Of a DNA stretch of 31,527 nt, positions 22,539 through 29,252 are shown in pieces. The stretch comes from Candidatus Nomurabacteria bacterium. Lineage in GTDB: Bacteria > Patescibacteriota > Minisyncoccia > Phycocordibacterales > SBAW01. Every line of letters begins with the position of its first letter. Position 1 is the stretch's first letter. The stretch covers positions 1 to 31,527 of the forward strand of contig CALREG010000003.1 of NCBI GenBank assembly GCA_943355135.1. The letters are read 5' to 3'. The notes below the pieces were generated by a model. That model had not been told where the DNA came from, did not search any database, and saw only the letters and a list, made by a program, of their open reading frames with translations. The position numbers and the translations under genes were made by a program.

Positions 22539-23069
22539 ATGTCTTGGATACTAGCAGGCCTCGGAAACCCAGATGTAGAGTACAACGGCACGCGACACAA
22601 CGTGGGGCGCGAGTTTGTCGCGCATTTTAAAGACAAGTTGCCGAAGAAGCCAAAGATTCTTGACCTCAATGTATATATGAACAGCTCTGGCGGGCCTATC
22701 AAGAAGGCGGTGACCTCTAAAAAAGCTGCCGAGCAGCTGATTGTGGTGCACGACGAGCTCGATTTGCCCTTGGGGAGAGTCAAAATATCTTTTGGTTCAT
22801 CGGCTGGTGGTCACAACGGCATCAAGTCGATAGAAAAGGCGCTCAAGACCAAGGACTACGTGCGTGTACGTGTCGGCATTTCGGGCTCGACACCAAGTGG
22901 CAAGCTCAAACGCCCTGCACCTGAGAAGATTACTGACTTTGTGTTGGGTAAATTTAAACCTACTGAAGCTGACAAGCTTAAAAAAGCACGCAAGATTGTA
23001 GGTGAGGCACTCGAGCTCCTGCTGACCGAGGGCTTGAGCCCCGCGATGACGGAAATCAACTCACGTTGA
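22539..23069 (+). CDS. pth: Peptidyl-tRNA hydrolase, compact form
   Basis: This enzyme cleaves peptidyl-tRNA released from stalled ribosomes. The 176-aa protein has the catalytic set: GLGNP with Asn10, TRHNVG with His20, and VVHDELDLPLG with Asp72, plus YMNSSG and SAGGHNGIKSI. It is shorter than E. coli Pth (194 aa), mainly because the segment between residues 28 and 45 is reduced. The mRNA is predicted to be leaderless (TATACT, 7 nt, ATG). The next gene's -35 overlaps its stop codon. Confidence 0.95.
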   Translation: MSWILAGLGNPDVEYNGTRHNVGREFVAHFKDKLPKKPKILDLNVYMNSSGGPIKKAVTSKKAAEQLIVVHDELDLPLGRVKISFGSSAGGHNGIKSIEKALKTKDYVRVRVGISGSTPSGKLKRPAPEKITDFVLGKFKPTEADKLKKARKIVGEALELLLTEGLSPAMTEINSR

Positions 23070-23093
23070 CTCAAGAGGAGGAAGTGATAGGGT
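23066..23093 (+). promoter_or_regulatory. Promoter of the 23121 membrane-protein gene
   Basis: TTGACT (23066-23071) overlaps the pth stop. A 16-nt spacer leads to TAGGGT (23088-23093). The resulting leader is about 27 nt and carries GGGAGGT before the ATG. Confidence 0.6.
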
Positions 23094-23120
23094 GGGGCAG
23101 GAGTTTAATGGGAGGTGCTC

Positions 23121-23441
23121 ATGCTGTTCCTTAGCGAGTCGATGTTTCTTGCGGCGCTCTTGATTATCGGCGCTGGCATTGTGGGCTATTGGCATGCCAA
23201 ACGGTACGGTCGTGACTCCGGCGCCAACGCGATGTGGATCATCTTGTTCGTGGGTTTTCTGTTCGCGGCACTGGTGAAGAGCTGGGGGGTTGCACGCTAC
23301 CCGCAGCACACAGCGATCTTTCGGGAGCTCGACGACATGCTTTTTTGGGTCACCATACTCGTCGTCATATCTTGGCTTCTGGGCGCAATCATCGGTACTC
23401 GAAAACCGAAGGCCGATTCGGCGATCCAGAAGCAGGCATAA
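23121..23441 (+). CDS. Small membrane protein with three hydrophobic helices, unknown
   Basis: This 106-aa protein has helices at about residues 6-22 (FLAALLIIGAGIVGYW), 37-54 (MWIILFVGFLFAALVKSW) and 73-92 (DMLFWVTILVVISWLLGAII), then a charged tail. I do not recognise the family. A strong Shine-Dalgarno GGGAGGT precedes ATG 23121; an alternative GTG start at 23115 would lie inside that Shine-Dalgarno. It has its own promoter and a strong terminator, so it is a single-gene unit of the Shine-Dalgarno-led class. Confidence 0.7.
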   Translation: MLFLSESMFLAALLIIGAGIVGYWHAKRYGRDSGANAMWIILFVGFLFAALVKSWGVARYPQHTAIFRELDDMLFWVTILVVISWLLGAIIGTRKPKADSAIQKQA

Positions 23442-23443
23442 TC

Positions 23444-23475
23444 AAAACCGCCCCGATTGCTCGGGGCGGTTTTTT
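23444..23475. terminator. Two-way terminator between the 23121 gene and rpsA
   Basis: AAAACCGCCCCGA (23444-23456) and TCGGGGCGGTTTT (23461-23473) form a perfect 13-bp stem with a 4-nt loop. T runs follow on both strands, serving the convergent genes. Confidence 0.95.
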
Positions 23476-23483
23476 CTTTGATT

Positions 23484-24575
23484 TTATTTCTTGTCTCCGT
23501 ACGAGAGCGCCATGCGCATCTCTTTGGGATCGAAGAGCGAGATGGTGAAGTGGTAGCGCTTGCCGAGCTCTAGGCTGGAGCGGAGCTTCTCTTCAGTGCC
23601 GAACTCCGAGACGTGTACGAGGCCCGCGATGCCCTCCTCAATAGAGGCGAGAGCGCCGTGCTTGTTGAACTTGATGACCACACCCTCAACCTTGTCGCCC
23701 TTGTTGTATTTGGTCGACGCAGTCTGCCAAGGATTGTCCTTCATCGCCTTGACCGACAAGCTGACCTTGCCGTCTTTGATATCAATTATTTTGACCTTCA
23801 TCTTGTCGCCGACTTTAAAGAAGTGGCGCGGATCATCCACGAGGCCCCAATCAATCTCCGAGATGTGCACGAGCCCCTCAAGACCCTCCTCGAGTTTAAA
23901 GAAGGCGCCGAAGTCCACCATGCCGGTGACCTCGCCCATGACCACGTCGCCGACCGCGTAGTTGGCGATGAGCTCTTTCTTCTCTTTATCATCCAAGCCC
24001 TTCTCCGAGAAGATGAGTTTGCCCTCCTTCGGCTGTGCGCCGATCATACTGACGGTAAGTTTGGTGCCCACGAGCTTGCGGAGCTCCTCAAGAATCTTGT
24101 CCTTGTCGCCGTCGCTGACGCGGGGGTAGTGCTCGGCCTTAAGTTGTGACGCGGGGAGGAAGCCGGCCAAACCTTGCCAGTCCATAATGAGTCCGCCCTT
24201 GTTGGCCTCTTTGACCACCAACTCAAACTGCAATTTGTTTTTGACTGCCTCTTCAGCCTCGGTCCAGAGCACCGCTTGGCGAGCCTCTTTGAGCGAGAGC
24301 TCGATGTAGCCGTCTTTGGTGTTGATCGAAATGACCTTGGCGGCAATAACATCGCCCACGTTGGTGCGCTTGATAACCTCGCGCGCGTTCATGTACTCGC
24401 GTCCGTAGATGACACCGGTGCCGAACGGAGGCAGGTCTATATAGAGGCGAGCGCGATCGAGCGAGATGACCGGACCCTCGATGATGTCACCCTCTTTTGG
24501 CGGCTCCTTGGAGCGCTCAAAAAACCCTGACATGACAGTCACGGGCAAAACAACTTCTGTGTCTTTAGTATCCAT
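23484..24575 (-). CDS. rpsA: Ribosomal protein bS1-like, four S1 domains
   Basis: This 363-aa RNA-binding protein has four S1 OB-fold repeats, at about residues 26-95, 110-185, 200-270 and 285-360. The last two are the most canonical (GDVVMGEVTGMVDFGAFFKL; GLEGLVHISEIDWG; GDKVEGVVIKFNKHGALASI). E. coli S1 has six domains; four is common outside Proteobacteria. bS1 binds mRNA leaders and aids initiation on structured or weak Shine-Dalgarno messages. It has its own promoter and a structured leader of about 75 nt, so it is not leaderless. No Shine-Dalgarno is visible before the ATG. Confidence 0.93.
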   Translation of the reverse strand: MDTKDTEVVLPVTVMSGFFERSKEPPKEGDIIEGPVISLDRARLYIDLPPFGTGVIYGREYMNAREVIKRTNVGDVIAAKVISINTKDGYIELSLKEARQAVLWTEAEEAVKNKLQFELVVKEANKGGLIMDWQGLAGFLPASQLKAEHYPRVSDGDKDKILEELRKLVGTKLTVSMIGAQPKEGKLIFSEKGLDDKEKKELIANYAVGDVVMGEVTGMVDFGAFFKLEEGLEGLVHISEIDWGLVDDPRHFFKVGDKMKVKIIDIKDGKVSLSVKAMKDNPWQTASTKYNKGDKVEGVVIKFNKHGALASIEEGIAGLVHVSEFGTEEKLRSSLELGKRYHFTISLFDPKEMRMALSYGDKK

Positions 24576-24624
24576 AATTATTTGGTTGTAGGTCGGGGGC
24601 CCAGTGCGGGTTTACTCCCAAGCC

Positions 24625-24652
24625 GCTAATAAAGAGACCGCCCCTTTATTGC
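24625..24652 (-). promoter_or_regulatory. Hairpin at the start of the rpsA leader
   Basis: AATAAAG (24628-24634) pairs with CTTTATT (24644-24650), and flanking GC/GC extends the stem past one bulge. It begins right at the predicted transcription start and may mark an autoregulatory site; this is inference. Confidence 0.5.
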
Positions 24653-24657
24653 TAGGC

Positions 24658-24686
24658 ACTATATATAAACCCCTCCTGAAAAGCAA
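24658..24686 (-). promoter_or_regulatory. rpsA promoter
   Basis: On the minus strand TTGCTT (24686-24681), a 17-nt spacer and TATAGT (24663-24658). The predicted start is near 24651. Confidence 0.8.
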
Positions 24687-24690
24687 GCAT

Positions 24691-24721
24691 AAAAAATGGC
24701 CCCAGCACGAATGCTGGGGCC
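24691..24721 (-). terminator. Terminator of the 24967 gene
   Basis: GGCCCCAGCA (24698-24707) and TGCTGGGGCC (24712-24721) form a perfect 10-bp stem. The minus strand then has a run of T (24697-24691). Confidence 0.93.
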
Positions 24722-24766
24722 GTGGCGTTTCATCAACGCCGGGGTAGTAAGCGAGTCCTCCCAGAC

Positions 24767-24967
24767 TCAGGCCGCCGGCTTTGGTGCCGGTTGGTTGTCG
24801 TTGTGATTGTCCGCGTCGTCTTTATGTGGTTTTTGCTGTGGACGCATCGAGCCACTGTGCCGCAGCATGGCCTGCGGGATGGGAGTGTCCCAACTGCGGC
24901 CTTCTGGCGGGTTGCGCTGTGCACTGATCGCCGGATGAATCCGGATCGTGTTGCTTTGGTTCGGCAA
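24767..24967 (-). CDS. Small hydrophilic protein with TTG start, unknown
   Basis: This 66-aa protein starts at TTG 24967, preceded by AAGGAGA with 5-nt spacing. Longer readings to ATG 25078 or 25051 are rejected because those codons lie in the -35 and -10 of the promoter. The C-terminal third is rich in Asp, Asn, His, Lys and Pro (KPHKDDADNHNDNQPAPKPA) and is likely disordered. No transmembrane segment or known family is seen. With promoter, Shine-Dalgarno and terminator it is a complete single-gene unit. Confidence 0.6.
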   Translation of the reverse strand: MPNQSNTIRIHPAISAQRNPPEGRSWDTPIPQAMLRHSGSMRPQQKPHKDDADNHNDNQPAPKPAA

Positions 24968-25049
24968 GTTTCTCTCCTTAAGAACGAGGGTGTCTTCCTG
25001 CAAACAAAAAGCACCCCTGTTGGGTGGCTTGTCTGCCGGTACAGTGGAC

Positions 25050-25078
25050 ATAGTAGCAGACCTATTCTGTAGTGTCAA
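25050..25078 (-). promoter_or_regulatory. Promoter of the 24967 gene
   Basis: On the minus strand a perfect TTGACA (25078-25073), a 17-nt spacer and TACTAT (25055-25050). The leader is about 75-80 nt. Confidence 0.8.
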
Positions 25079-25128
25079 CGCCTCTTTTTTGAGTGGAATT
25101 TTAAGCCAAAATATGCTAAAATAAGGCT

Positions 25129-25749
25129 ATGGTAATCAGCTATGCGGGAGGGGAGTGCTTCAAGGTTTCTCAAGGCGATTTGACGCTTTCTTTCAACCCT
25201 CCTAACCGCGACTCCAAGCTTGCTTCTGCCAAGTTTGGTGCCGACATTGCGCTCGTTTCTTTGGACCACGCAGACTTCAACGGGGTAGAAAATGCGGCCT
25301 TTGGCGAGCGCCAGCCGTTTGTCATTGAGGGCCCCGGCGAGTACGAGGTCAAAGAGGTTGCAGTGCGCGGCTTTGGTACTGCATCGGAATACGCGGGCAA
25401 AAAAGGCATCAACACTATATATAGCGTGTCGCTCGAGGGCATGAATCTCTGTTTCCTCGGCGCGCTTGCAAGCGGAGACTTGCCCGCATCGGCCAAGGCC
25501 GAGCTCGACGACATCGACGTACTTTTTTTGCCAGTTGGTGGCAACGGGGTCCTCAGCCACGCGCCTGCGTACAAACTTGCGGTACAGCTCGAGCCGAAGG
25601 TCATCATCCCGATGCACTACGATGCCGCGACACTCAAGGCATTTCTTAAAGAGGCAGGAGCCGAGGGCACCAAGGCGGAAGAAAAGCTGACTATAAAAAA
25701 GAAGGATCTGGACGGCAAAGAGGCCGAGGTTGTGGTACTCTCTGCATAA
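25129..25749 (+). CDS. Metallo-beta-lactamase-fold protein, metal site degenerate
   Basis: This 206-aa protein has the two-layer strand pattern of the MBL fold: ISYAGGECFKVSQGDLTLSF, ADIALVSLDHADFNG, FVIEGPGEYEV, IDVLFLPVGGNGVLS and PKVIIPMHYD. It resembles the UlaG/YycJ-like group. The HxHxDH metal motif is not present; at that place it reads SLDHADFNG. It may therefore be non-catalytic or bind metal differently. TAAAAT (25117-25122) lies 6 nt before the ATG (leaderless type). It is followed 7 nt later by a small membrane protein gene and then gyrA. Confidence 0.78.
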   Translation: MVISYAGGECFKVSQGDLTLSFNPPNRDSKLASAKFGADIALVSLDHADFNGVENAAFGERQPFVIEGPGEYEVKEVAVRGFGTASEYAGKKGINTIYSVSLEGMNLCFLGALASGDLPASAKAELDDIDVLFLPVGGNGVLSHAPAYKLAVQLEPKVIIPMHYDAATLKAFLKEAGAEGTKAEEKLTIKKKDLDGKEAEVVVLSA

Positions 25750-25756
25750 TATTTAT

Positions 25757-26005
25757 ATGCGTCGCTACATCGAACACATTAAAAACACCCACACGACCCA
25801 CGAGCGCCGCCAGCATGCGATGCGTGTGTCCGGAGGCATCACGCTCGCGCTCTTTGCAGTGTGGCTGGGCACTTTGGGCATTCGGCTCACCTCGCAGACA
25901 GAAGTCGCGCAGTCGCCCGATACGTCGCTCACTGCGTCGGCTGCAGCAGCAGTGCAGAGCAACGAGCCGCAGCTGCAGGTGTCGACGACGAGCGTTTTTC
26001 AATAA
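25757..26005 (+). CDS. Small single-pass membrane protein upstream of gyrA
   Basis: This 82-aa protein has a basic, His/Arg-rich cytoplasmic N-terminus (about residues 1-25), one transmembrane helix (about 26-44, GGITLALFAVWLGTLGI) and a Ser/Thr/Ala/Gln-rich tail. ATG 25757 is chosen over an upstream in-frame start that would overlap the MBL gene. No family is recognised. It lies 7 nt after the MBL stop and 9 nt before gyrA, so the three are probably one transcript. Confidence 0.65.
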   Translation: MRRYIEHIKNTHTTHERRQHAMRVSGGITLALFAVWLGTLGIRLTSQTEVAQSPDTSLTASAAAAVQSNEPQLQVSTTSVFQ

Positions 26006-26014
26006 CTGATTGGT

Positions 26015-28513
26015 ATGGCTGATAAGGATAAAAATAAGAAGGTGCCACTCGATGTGTCCGACGACGGCAGCGATGACGCACATACGGGCATAGTCCTGCG
26101 CAATATCTCGACCGAGATGCGCGAGGCGTATTTGGACTACGCGATGTCGGTTATTACCAGCCGCGCGCTCCCTGATGTGCGCGATGGGCTCAAGCCTGTG
26201 CACCGCCGCATCCTCTACGCCATGCACCGCATGGGGCTCACGAGCGGCGCGCGCTTCCGCAAGAGTGCAACGGTAGTGGGCGATGTGCTCGGCAAGTATC
26301 ACCCGCACGGCGATGCGTCGGTGTATGACGCGATGGTCAAGCTGACGCAAGACTTTTCTATGCGCTACCCGCTCATTGTGGGCCAAGGCAACTTCGGCTC
26401 TATCGACGGCGACTCGGCGGCTGCCATGCGCTACACCGAGGCCAAGATGGCGCGGCTCTCTGATGCACTTTTAAATGATTTGGAGAAAGATACGGTCAAC
26501 TGGCGCCCCAACTACGACGGCACACTCAAAGAGCCAGAGGTACTGCCCGCAGCAGTGCCCAACATTTTGCTCAACGGTACGCTCGGCATCGCCGTTGGTA
26601 TGGCCACCAGCATCCCGCCGCACAACCTCGGCGAACTCTCTCAAGCACTCACACACCTGATTGAAAATCCTGACGCAACAGTCGAGGACCTGATGCAGTT
26701 TGTAACGGGGCCGGACTTCCCACTGGGCGCAGTCGCGTTTAATAAAAAAGATTTGCTTCACGCCTACTCAACCGGCCGCGGCGGGGTAGTGGTGCGCGGC
26801 CATGCCGAAATTGTCGAGGGCAAAAAAGGCGACTTCCAAATCATCATCACAAGCATCCCGTACCGCGTCAACAAATCCGACCTCATTGTGCGCGTCGCCG
26901 ACTTGGTGCGCGACAAAAAGCTCGAGGGCGTGCGCGGCTTGCGCGACGAGTCGGCCAAAGATATCCGCATTGTAGTGGAACTCAAGCAAGGCGCCCATCC
27001 GCAGAAGGTGCTCAACTATTTGTACAAAAACACAGCTCTGGAAGATGCATTCCACTTCAATATGGTGGTGCTCGTCGACGGCGTGCCGCAGACACTCAGT
27101 CTTAAGGGCATACTCGAGGAGTTTATCAAGCACCGTCGCGAGGTCGTGCGCCGCCGCACGCAGTTTGACCTTACAAAGGCGCAGGAGCGCGAGCACATCT
27201 TGCTGGGCCTCAAAAAAGCGCTCGACCACATCGACGAGGTCATCAAGACCATCCGCGCGTCTAAGGATGTCGCCGAAGCCGAAGTAAACCTCATCAAGAA
27301 ATTTAAATTCTCCATCCTGCAGGCCAAGGCAATATTGGAGATGCGCCTGTCGCGCCTTGCGAACCTTGAGCGCAAGAAAATCGAAGACGAGCTGGCCGAA
27401 ATTCAGAGCCTCATCGAGGAGCTCACGACCCTTTTGAAATCCGACAAAAAAATGCTCGGCGTTATCAAGCAAGAAATTTTGGACTACGCATCCAAGTTCT
27501 CCGACGAGCGCCAGACACAAGTGATGAAGGGCGCTGCAGGCATCATCAACGTTGAGGATCTCGTGCCCGACGAAGAACAGGTGCTCGTACTCACGGCCGG
27601 CGGGTATGTAAAGCGCACCAACCCCGAGGAATTTAAAAAGCAGAAGCGCGGGGGCGTGGGTGTCATCGACCTCGACACCAAAGAAGAGGATTTTGTGACG
27701 ACCTTCCTCACGACCTCAACTCACTCGGACCTTTTGTACTTTACTGACATCGGCAAGGCCTACCAGCTGAAGTTCTACGAGATCCCCGAGGGCAAGCGCT
27801 CGACGAAAGGCCGCCCGATTGTGAACTTCCTCTCGCTCACGAGCGAGGAAAAGGTCACGTCGGTGCTCCCGATGCGCAAGAATCAAAAAGAAGGGGAGAA
27901 ATTCCTCTATATGATCACCAAGCAGGGCACGGTCAAGAAGTGCGATGCAACGGCATTCCATGATGTGCGCCGCTCGGGCTTGATTGCGCAAAAATTGCAG
28001 AAGGGCGATGAGCTTATTGCCGCGCTCTTGGTAGAAAAGGGCGACGAGATATTCCTCTCTTCGGCTAAGGGACAATCGATACGCTTTAAAGAGTCTGATG
28101 TGCGCCCGATGGGTCGCGCCGCCGGAGGCGTACGCGGTATGAAGCTCGCCGCAGGCGACACAATCGTCGGCGCAGATGTAATCCCGAAGGGTGCTAAAGA
28201 TTTGGAAGTGTTGGTGGTGTCACGCAACGGCTATGGCAAGGCGACCAAGACTGCCGAGTACAAAGTGCAGGGCCGCGGCGGCTCGGGCATCAAGACCATC
28301 AATGTCACCCCTAAAACAGGCCCGCTGATTGCCTCGCGTATCATCTCGAAAGAAGAGGGTGTGATGGCCGACGAAATGGTAGTCATCTCTAAGAAAGGAC
28401 AGGTCATCCGCACCGGCATTGCTGAAATCCCGAGCCTCTCACGCTCTACTCAAGGTGTCCGCGTCATGAAACTTCGCGACGGCGACGCGATTGCTTCTTT
28501 TGTTTGCTTGTAA
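26015..28513 (+). CDS. gyrA: DNA gyrase subunit A
   Basis: This 832-aa protein is the breakage-reunion subunit of the type IIA topoisomerase that adds negative supercoils. The catalytic tyrosine is Tyr140 in AAAMRYTEAKMARL. The quinolone region reads HPHGDASVYD, with Ala101 at the E. coli Ser83 position. The C-terminal beta-pinwheel domain has a GyrA-box-like QKRGGVGV (Q-K-R-G-G-x-G), which separates it from ParC. A 30-residue acidic N-terminal extension precedes the usual start region. It probably shares a transcript with the MBL-like and small membrane protein genes upstream. Confidence 0.95.
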   Translation: MADKDKNKKVPLDVSDDGSDDAHTGIVLRNISTEMREAYLDYAMSVITSRALPDVRDGLKPVHRRILYAMHRMGLTSGARFRKSATVVGDVLGKYHPHGDASVYDAMVKLTQDFSMRYPLIVGQGNFGSIDGDSAAAMRYTEAKMARLSDALLNDLEKDTVNWRPNYDGTLKEPEVLPAAVPNILLNGTLGIAVGMATSIPPHNLGELSQALTHLIENPDATVEDLMQFVTGPDFPLGAVAFNKKDLLHAYSTGRGGVVVRGHAEIVEGKKGDFQIIITSIPYRVNKSDLIVRVADLVRDKKLEGVRGLRDESAKDIRIVVELKQGAHPQKVLNYLYKNTALEDAFHFNMVVLVDGVPQTLSLKGILEEFIKHRREVVRRRTQFDLTKAQEREHILLGLKKALDHIDEVIKTIRASKDVAEAEVNLIKKFKFSILQAKAILEMRLSRLANLERKKIEDELAEIQSLIEELTTLLKSDKKMLGVIKQEILDYASKFSDERQTQVMKGAAGIINVEDLVPDEEQVLVLTAGGYVKRTNPEEFKKQKRGGVGVIDLDTKEEDFVTTFLTTSTHSDLLYFTDIGKAYQLKFYEIPEGKRSTKGRPIVNFLSLTSEEKVTSVLPMRKNQKEGEKFLYMITKQGTVKKCDATAFHDVRRSGLIAQKLQKGDELIAALLVEKGDEIFLSSAKGQSIRFKESDVRPMGRAAGGVRGMKLAAGDTIVGADVIPKGAKDLEVLVVSRNGYGKATKTAEYKVQGRGGSGIKTINVTPKTGPLIASRIISKEEGVMADEMVVISKKGQVIRTGIAEIPSLSRSTQGVRVMKLRDGDAIASFVCL

Positions 28514-28534
28514 TTTTTTAGTTATCCACAGTTC

Positions 28535-28551
28535 CGGAGGACTCTCCTCCG
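28535..28551. repeat. CGGAGG hairpin after gyrA
   Basis: CGGAGG (28535-28540) and CCTCCG (28546-28551) with a 5-nt loop, 21 nt after the gyrA stop. There is no T tract directly after it. Confidence 0.5.
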
Positions 28552-28562
28552 TAAGGTTTGGG

Positions 28563-28592
28563 TTGGTAAAACGGAGGGGAGTTTGGTAGGGT
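28563..28592 (+). promoter_or_regulatory. Promoter of the 28621 operon
   Basis: TTGGTA (28563-28568), an 18-nt spacer and TAGGGT (28587-28592). The leader is about 28 nt and begins AGTGGGCGG, like the leader of the 29074 gene. Confidence 0.5.
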
Positions 28593-28620
28593 AGTGGGCG
28601 GATGGACACAGGAGTGCGCG

Positions 28621-28800
28621 ATGGAATACGAAGGCCCAACCAATCTTGGACCTGAGCCCAAGCAGACCTTTCGGGAGCAGCTGAACGACTTGCTCTTCCC
28701 AAGCAGGCCGGAATTGGTGGCTATGAACTTGATCATCTTTGCCTCGATAGCAGTCACCATCATCATGCTGGTGATGAAGTGGAAAGGGCACTCACCATGA
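28621..28800 (+). CDS. Small single-pass membrane protein, unknown
   Basis: This 59-aa protein has a hydrophilic N-terminal half (PEPKQTFREQLNDLLFPSRP) and one transmembrane helix (about residues 34-53, MNLIIFASIAVTIIMLVM), ending in KWKGHSP. ATG 28621 follows a clear Shine-Dalgarno, CAGGAG. Its stop overlaps the next start (ATGA), which suggests coupled translation. I do not recognise a family. Confidence 0.65.
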   Translation: MEYEGPTNLGPEPKQTFREQLNDLLFPSRPELVAMNLIIFASIAVTIIMLVMKWKGHSP

Positions 28801-28964
28801 TCGAAACCACCGATGAGCAGACAATCTTTCCGCTCAACCAAGCGCAGAACGAAGGCATTATGTGTGAAGTGGAGCGGCTCACGAAAACAGCAGGAGGAAG
28901 AAAGCATGACAATGACTCGCAGTCAGCGCGCGCGTCGCAAACGACGAATGAAACACCGGCGTAG
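28797..28964 (+). CDS. 55-aa hydrophilic protein, unknown
   Basis: This frame starts at ATG 28797, overlapping the previous stop by 4 nt. It is polar and rich in Glu, Thr, Gln and Ser, with no membrane segment. Its last 59 nt overlap the 28906 small basic peptide in another frame. Support comes mainly from the ATGA coupling; no homology is seen, so it is less certain than its neighbours. Confidence 0.45.
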   Translation: MIETTDEQTIFPLNQAQNEGIMCEVERLTKTAGGRKHDNDSQSARASQTTNETPA

Positions 28965-28974
28965 GCTCCGCTAA
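28906..28974 (+). CDS. 22-aa very basic peptide
   Basis: The frame from ATG 28906 to TAA 28974 encodes 22 residues, 11 of them Arg or Lys. The core is RARRKRRMKHRRRLR. A strong Shine-Dalgarno (AGGAGG, 8 nt before the ATG) and a terminator that begins within its last codons support it as real. The R/K-R-x-M-x-x-H-R pattern recalls the tiny ribosomal proteins of the bS22/AURKAIP1-domain group, but this rests on a few residues of low complexity. A nucleic-acid- or ribosome-binding role is inference. Confidence 0.55.
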   Translation: MTMTRSQRARRKRRMKHRRRLR

Positions 28975-28989
28975 TCGCGGAGCTTTTTT
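28965..28989 (+). terminator. Terminator of the 28621 operon
   Basis: GCTCCGC (28965-28971) and GCGGAGC (28977-28983) form a perfect 7-bp stem with a 5-nt loop and six T. Confidence 0.9.
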
Positions 28990-29012
28990 ATTTTAGACAG
29001 GGGATAACTAAG

Positions 29013-29040
29013 TTGACCCTTCTGCACTTCGGCATATGAT
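29013..29040 (+). promoter_or_regulatory. Promoter of the 29074 gene
   Basis: TTGACC (29013-29018), a 16-nt spacer and TATGAT (29035-29040). The leader begins GTGGGCGGG. Confidence 0.75.
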
Positions 29041-29073
29041 GTGGGCGGGTGCTGGGTACGGGAGTGTCACGCC

Positions 29074-29172
29074 ATGACTCACTTTGCTTCGGTTGCAGAC
29101 CGTCGAAGGTGTATCCGCGACGTCGCTCTGATTGTTATCGCTTTCGCCGTTTTCTGGAATATGCTGCCCTGA
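29074..29172 (+). CDS. 32-aa single-helix membrane peptide
   Basis: The frame MTHFASVADRRRCIRDVALI continues through a hydrophobic stretch to a TGA at 29170-29172. A positively charged N-terminus (RRRCIR) precedes one helix, so an N-in inner-membrane peptide is expected. Support comes from a strong promoter, GGGAG 9 nt before the ATG, and a strong terminator 10 nt after the stop. No family is recognised. Confidence 0.6.
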   Translation: MTHFASVADRRRCIRDVALIVIAFAVFWNMLP

Positions 29173-29181
29173 GACTGCCCC

Positions 29182-29212
29182 CCCCGTGCCGACTGGCGCG
29201 GGGATTTTTTTT
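29182..29212 (+). terminator. Terminator of the 29074 gene
   Basis: CCCCGTGCC (29182-29190) and GGCGCGGGG (29195-29203) pair over 9 bp with one T-G wobble and a 4-nt loop, followed by A and eight T. Confidence 0.92.
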
Positions 29213-29213
29213 G

Positions 29214-29222
29214 TGGTATTGT
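29214..29222 (+). promoter_or_regulatory. Extended -10 promoter of the 29253 gene
   Basis: TGG directly precedes TATTGT (29217-29222), an extended -10 form without a clear -35. The leader is about 30 nt. Confidence 0.45.
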
Positions 29223-29252
29223 ATCGGCGGAAGGTAACGCAGGGAGAGGCTC

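Noticed and set aside
26768..27520. 250-codon minus-strand open frame opposite gyrA
   Set aside because: Antisense shadow with no start signals and no recognisable domain.
28521..28529. TTATCCACA, a perfect DnaA-box-like 9-mer after gyrA
   Set aside because: It is single, with no cluster of boxes or AT-rich unwinding region nearby, so it is not evidence for an origin.
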